This document shows positions 4,947 through 6,249 of a DNA stretch of 6,249 bases, one piece after another. Location: NCBI GenBank assembly GCA_030615235.1, contig JAUWZR010000155.1, positions 1 to 6,249 on the forward strand. Direction: 5' to 3'. Source of the stretch: Promethearchaeota archaeon (GTDB lineage: Archaea; Asgardarchaeota; Lokiarchaeia; Sigyniarchaeales; SOKP01). The notes under the pieces were generated by a model. It saw only the letters and a program-made list of their open reading frames with translations, was not told where the DNA came from and ran no database searches. The translations under genes were made by a program, and so were the position numbers. The number at the start of each line of letters is the position of its first letter. Positions within the stretch are counted from its first letter, which is position 1.

Positions 4947-6041
4947 CTAAATGTGCTCCCAATAAGGGGATAGTAATTTTGTAAGCATTTTTTTAATTTT
5001 CTTTAAATCTTCAATATTTGATTCACATAACAATAACGCGTCTTTTTCAAATATTGGAGCTTCGTACTTCTCATTTAATAAAGCTTTAAATACCGCTTCA
5101 ACACAGTAAGGCAATCCAATCACATTATATCCGCCCTCTAAAACGAATGAAATTCTTCCTTCACATAGTTCTTCAGCTATTCTTAATATTTTTGCGGCAA
5201 AATGATTGTACGCTGAACTAGTTAATAGGCAGTTACCAATTGGATCTGCGTAATACATATCAAATCCCGCAGCAACAATTATAAGAGCGGGCTGGAATTC
5301 ATTTAGTATTGGTTCTAACAAATCAAGGCAATAATAAAAATCTTCATTAATTATTCCTTCTGGTACGGGAAAATTAATATTTTTACCAATTCCCTCGTCA
5401 ATTCCAAGTTCGTCCACCATTCCTAAATCACCTTCGGTAAAATCGAATTCGTGTAAAGAAAAGTAAAGAACGGAGGGATCGTGATAGAAGTATTGAGCTA
5501 ATCCATCTCCGAAGTGGTCATCTATGTCAATGATTGCAATTTTATCGTTATAACTTAATTTTTTGCGCAAATATAGAATTGAATTAGCAATATTATTAAA
5601 AATGCAGAGTCCTGATGATTTTTCTCTGTAGGCATGATGTCCTGGAGGTCTAATTAAAGCAAACGACTGAGTATAACTGTTCTTTACTACTCCTTCAATA
5701 GCTTCTATCGCACCACCAACTGCTTTTTTGGCTAAATCGAATGTATCATCCGTAACAAACACTTCCTCATCAAGTAACCCGCCACCTAAGTTAGAAATTT
5801 TTTTTATTGCCTTGATATGATATTTCGAATGAGCTAGTTCTAAAATTGCTTCGTCAATTTCTTTTGGTTTAACTTTTACAACGCGCTTATCTTTAAAAAG
5901 TCCAATTCTTTCAAGGTGATTCAAAATACAGTTAATTCTATTGGGATGTTCAAAAGATATAAAAGAAGGTTTAGGGTATGGAGGAATGTGTTTGGACCCA
6001 AAATCATCGTCAAGAATAATACCTACTTTTTTGTTTAGCAT
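4947..6041 (-). CDS. Histone-deacetylase-family zinc hydrolase (class II / AcuC / polyamine deacetylase type)
   Basis: This 364-residue enzyme has the arginase/deacetylase fold and removes acetyl groups from lysine side chains or small amines using zinc. Visible landmarks are the substrate-region EHPNR (31-35), RPPGHHA (131-137) with the catalytic His135-His136 pair, GLCIFNN (144-150), DIDDHFGDG (172-180) with zinc ligands Asp174 and His176, AAGFDMYYADP (257-267) with the third ligand Asp261, and LEGGY (301-305) with the transition-state Tyr305. Every catalytic residue is present, so it should be active. The common DxDxHHGNG motif has Phe177 in place of the second His. The length is typical for prokaryotic members, and no extra domain is fused. 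The ATG has a TATA-like box upstream but no ribosome binding site, so translation may be leaderless. The substrate cannot be told from sequence: archaeal histone or other protein, polyamine, or another acetylated metabolite. Confidence 0.93.
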   Translation of the reverse strand: MLNKKVGIILDDDFGSKHIPPYPKPSFISFEHPNRINCILNHLERIGLFKDKRVVKVKPKEIDEAILELAHSKYHIKAIKKISNLGGGLLDEEVFVTDDTFDLAKKAVGGAIEAIEGVVKNSYTQSFALIRPPGHHAYREKSSGLCIFNNIANSILYLRKKLSYNDKIAIIDIDDHFGDGLAQYFYHDPSVLYFSLHEFDFTEGDLGMVDELGIDEGIGKNINFPVPEGIINEDFYYCLDLLEPILNEFQPALIIVAAGFDMYYADPIGNCLLTSSAYNHFAAKILRIAEELCEGRISFVLEGGYNVIGLPYCVEAVFKALLNEKYEAPIFEKDALLLCESNIEDLKKIKKMLTKLLSPYWEHI

Positions 6042-6077
6042 ATTATAAAAAATGGAAATGTTAGAATGACTAAACTC

Positions 6078-6087
6078 TTATATTAAT
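6078..6087 (-). promoter_or_regulatory. Possible TATA box of the deacetylase gene
   Basis: The minus strand reads ATTAATATAA, about 37-46 bases ahead of the ATG at 6041. Transcription would start near 6056, giving a leader of about 15 bases without a Shine-Dalgarno motif. The local AT-richness keeps confidence low. Confidence 0.3.
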
Positions 6088-6102
6088 ATTTGCATACTAA
6101 TA

Positions 6103-6110
6103 TTAAAAAT
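6103..6110 (+). promoter_or_regulatory. Possible TATA box of the right-edge gene
   Basis: TTAAAAAT lies 36-43 bases ahead of the ATG at 6146 and would start transcription near 6130. It is one of several AT-rich candidates in the 104-base divergent gap shared with the deacetylase gene. Confidence 0.22.
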
Positions 6111-6145
6111 AATTTCAAAATTAAAAAAAAGGTTTGAGAATCGAA

Positions 6146-6249
6146 ATGAACTTTGTTGAAATAGTTGCAATGTTTTTACTTAATGCTATTCCTATAATTT
6201 TACTCGTTATCCCGTATTTTTTCATACGAAAAAAGCTCGCAGGGAAAAT
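6146..6249 (+). CDS. Start of a probable membrane-anchored protein (runs off right edge)
   Basis: An open frame begins with ATG at 6146 and continues to the window edge without a stop (34 codons). Residues 5-27 form one long hydrophobic helix (VAMFLLNAIPIILLVIPYFF), followed at once by Arg-Lys-Lys (28-30). This fits an N-terminal membrane anchor whose following part lies in the cytoplasm, or the first segment of a polytopic protein. It diverges from the deacetylase gene. Only a weak purine-rich stretch lies ahead of the ATG. The product cannot be named from so short a piece, and a chance frame is possible, though the helix with its positive flank looks real. Confidence 0.55.
   Translation, partial: MNFVEIVAMFLLNAIPIILLVIPYFFIRKKLAGK

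Noticed and set aside
1..6249. tRNA or rRNA genes, CRISPR arrays, insertion sequences, attachment sites
   Set aside because: Scanning both strands showed no cloverleaf-like GC-rich segments, no regularly spaced identical repeats, no transposase and no terminal inverted repeats.

Overview
The window is AT-rich DNA that most likely comes from an Asgard archaeon (Promethearchaeota, Lokiarchaeia-like). The strongest pointer is a 134-residue protein at 4519-4923 that matches the eukaryotic profilin pattern along its whole length. Supporting signs are archaeal TATA-like boxes 10-35 bases ahead of several start codons, a mix of genes with and without Shine-Dalgarno sequences, poly-T terminators, a C-terminal zinc ribbon on a membrane protein, and a secreted protein with a MKK-type signal peptide. 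The lineage is an inference; the window has no rRNA or tRNA gene.

Layout, left to right. Positions 1-692 (minus) hold the N-terminal 230 residues of an exported protein that runs off the left edge. Positions 693-1008 are a very AT-rich non-coding stretch with two related repeat units and the hairpin/T-tract terminator of the next gene. Positions 1009-2016 (minus) encode an unrecognised protein with about nine membrane segments. Positions 2183-2917 (minus) encode a five-segment membrane protein ending in a Cys4 zinc ribbon, followed by a clear hairpin plus T12 terminator. Positions 3175-4426 (minus) form a two-gene ABC transporter operon: an unusually small FtsX-type permease (181 aa, almost no extracellular domain), then a LolD/MacB/FtsE-class ATPase with a strong ribosome binding site overlapping the permease stop. 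The profilin (plus) diverges from this operon and converges on a zinc-dependent histone-deacetylase-family hydrolase at 4947-6041 (minus). At the right edge, 6146-6249 (plus) is the start of a further, probably membrane-anchored, protein.

How the genes relate: only the permease and ATPase clearly work together. The other genes look like independent transcription units with their own promoters. The profilin implies an actin-based cytoskeleton elsewhere in the genome. The deacetylase could act on acetyl-lysine or small acetylated amines, and nothing here fixes its substrate. The left half (secreted protein, polytopic protein, zinc-ribbon membrane protein, transporter) is dominated by cell-envelope functions. 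I see no mobile element, CRISPR array, structural RNA gene or obvious disrupted gene.
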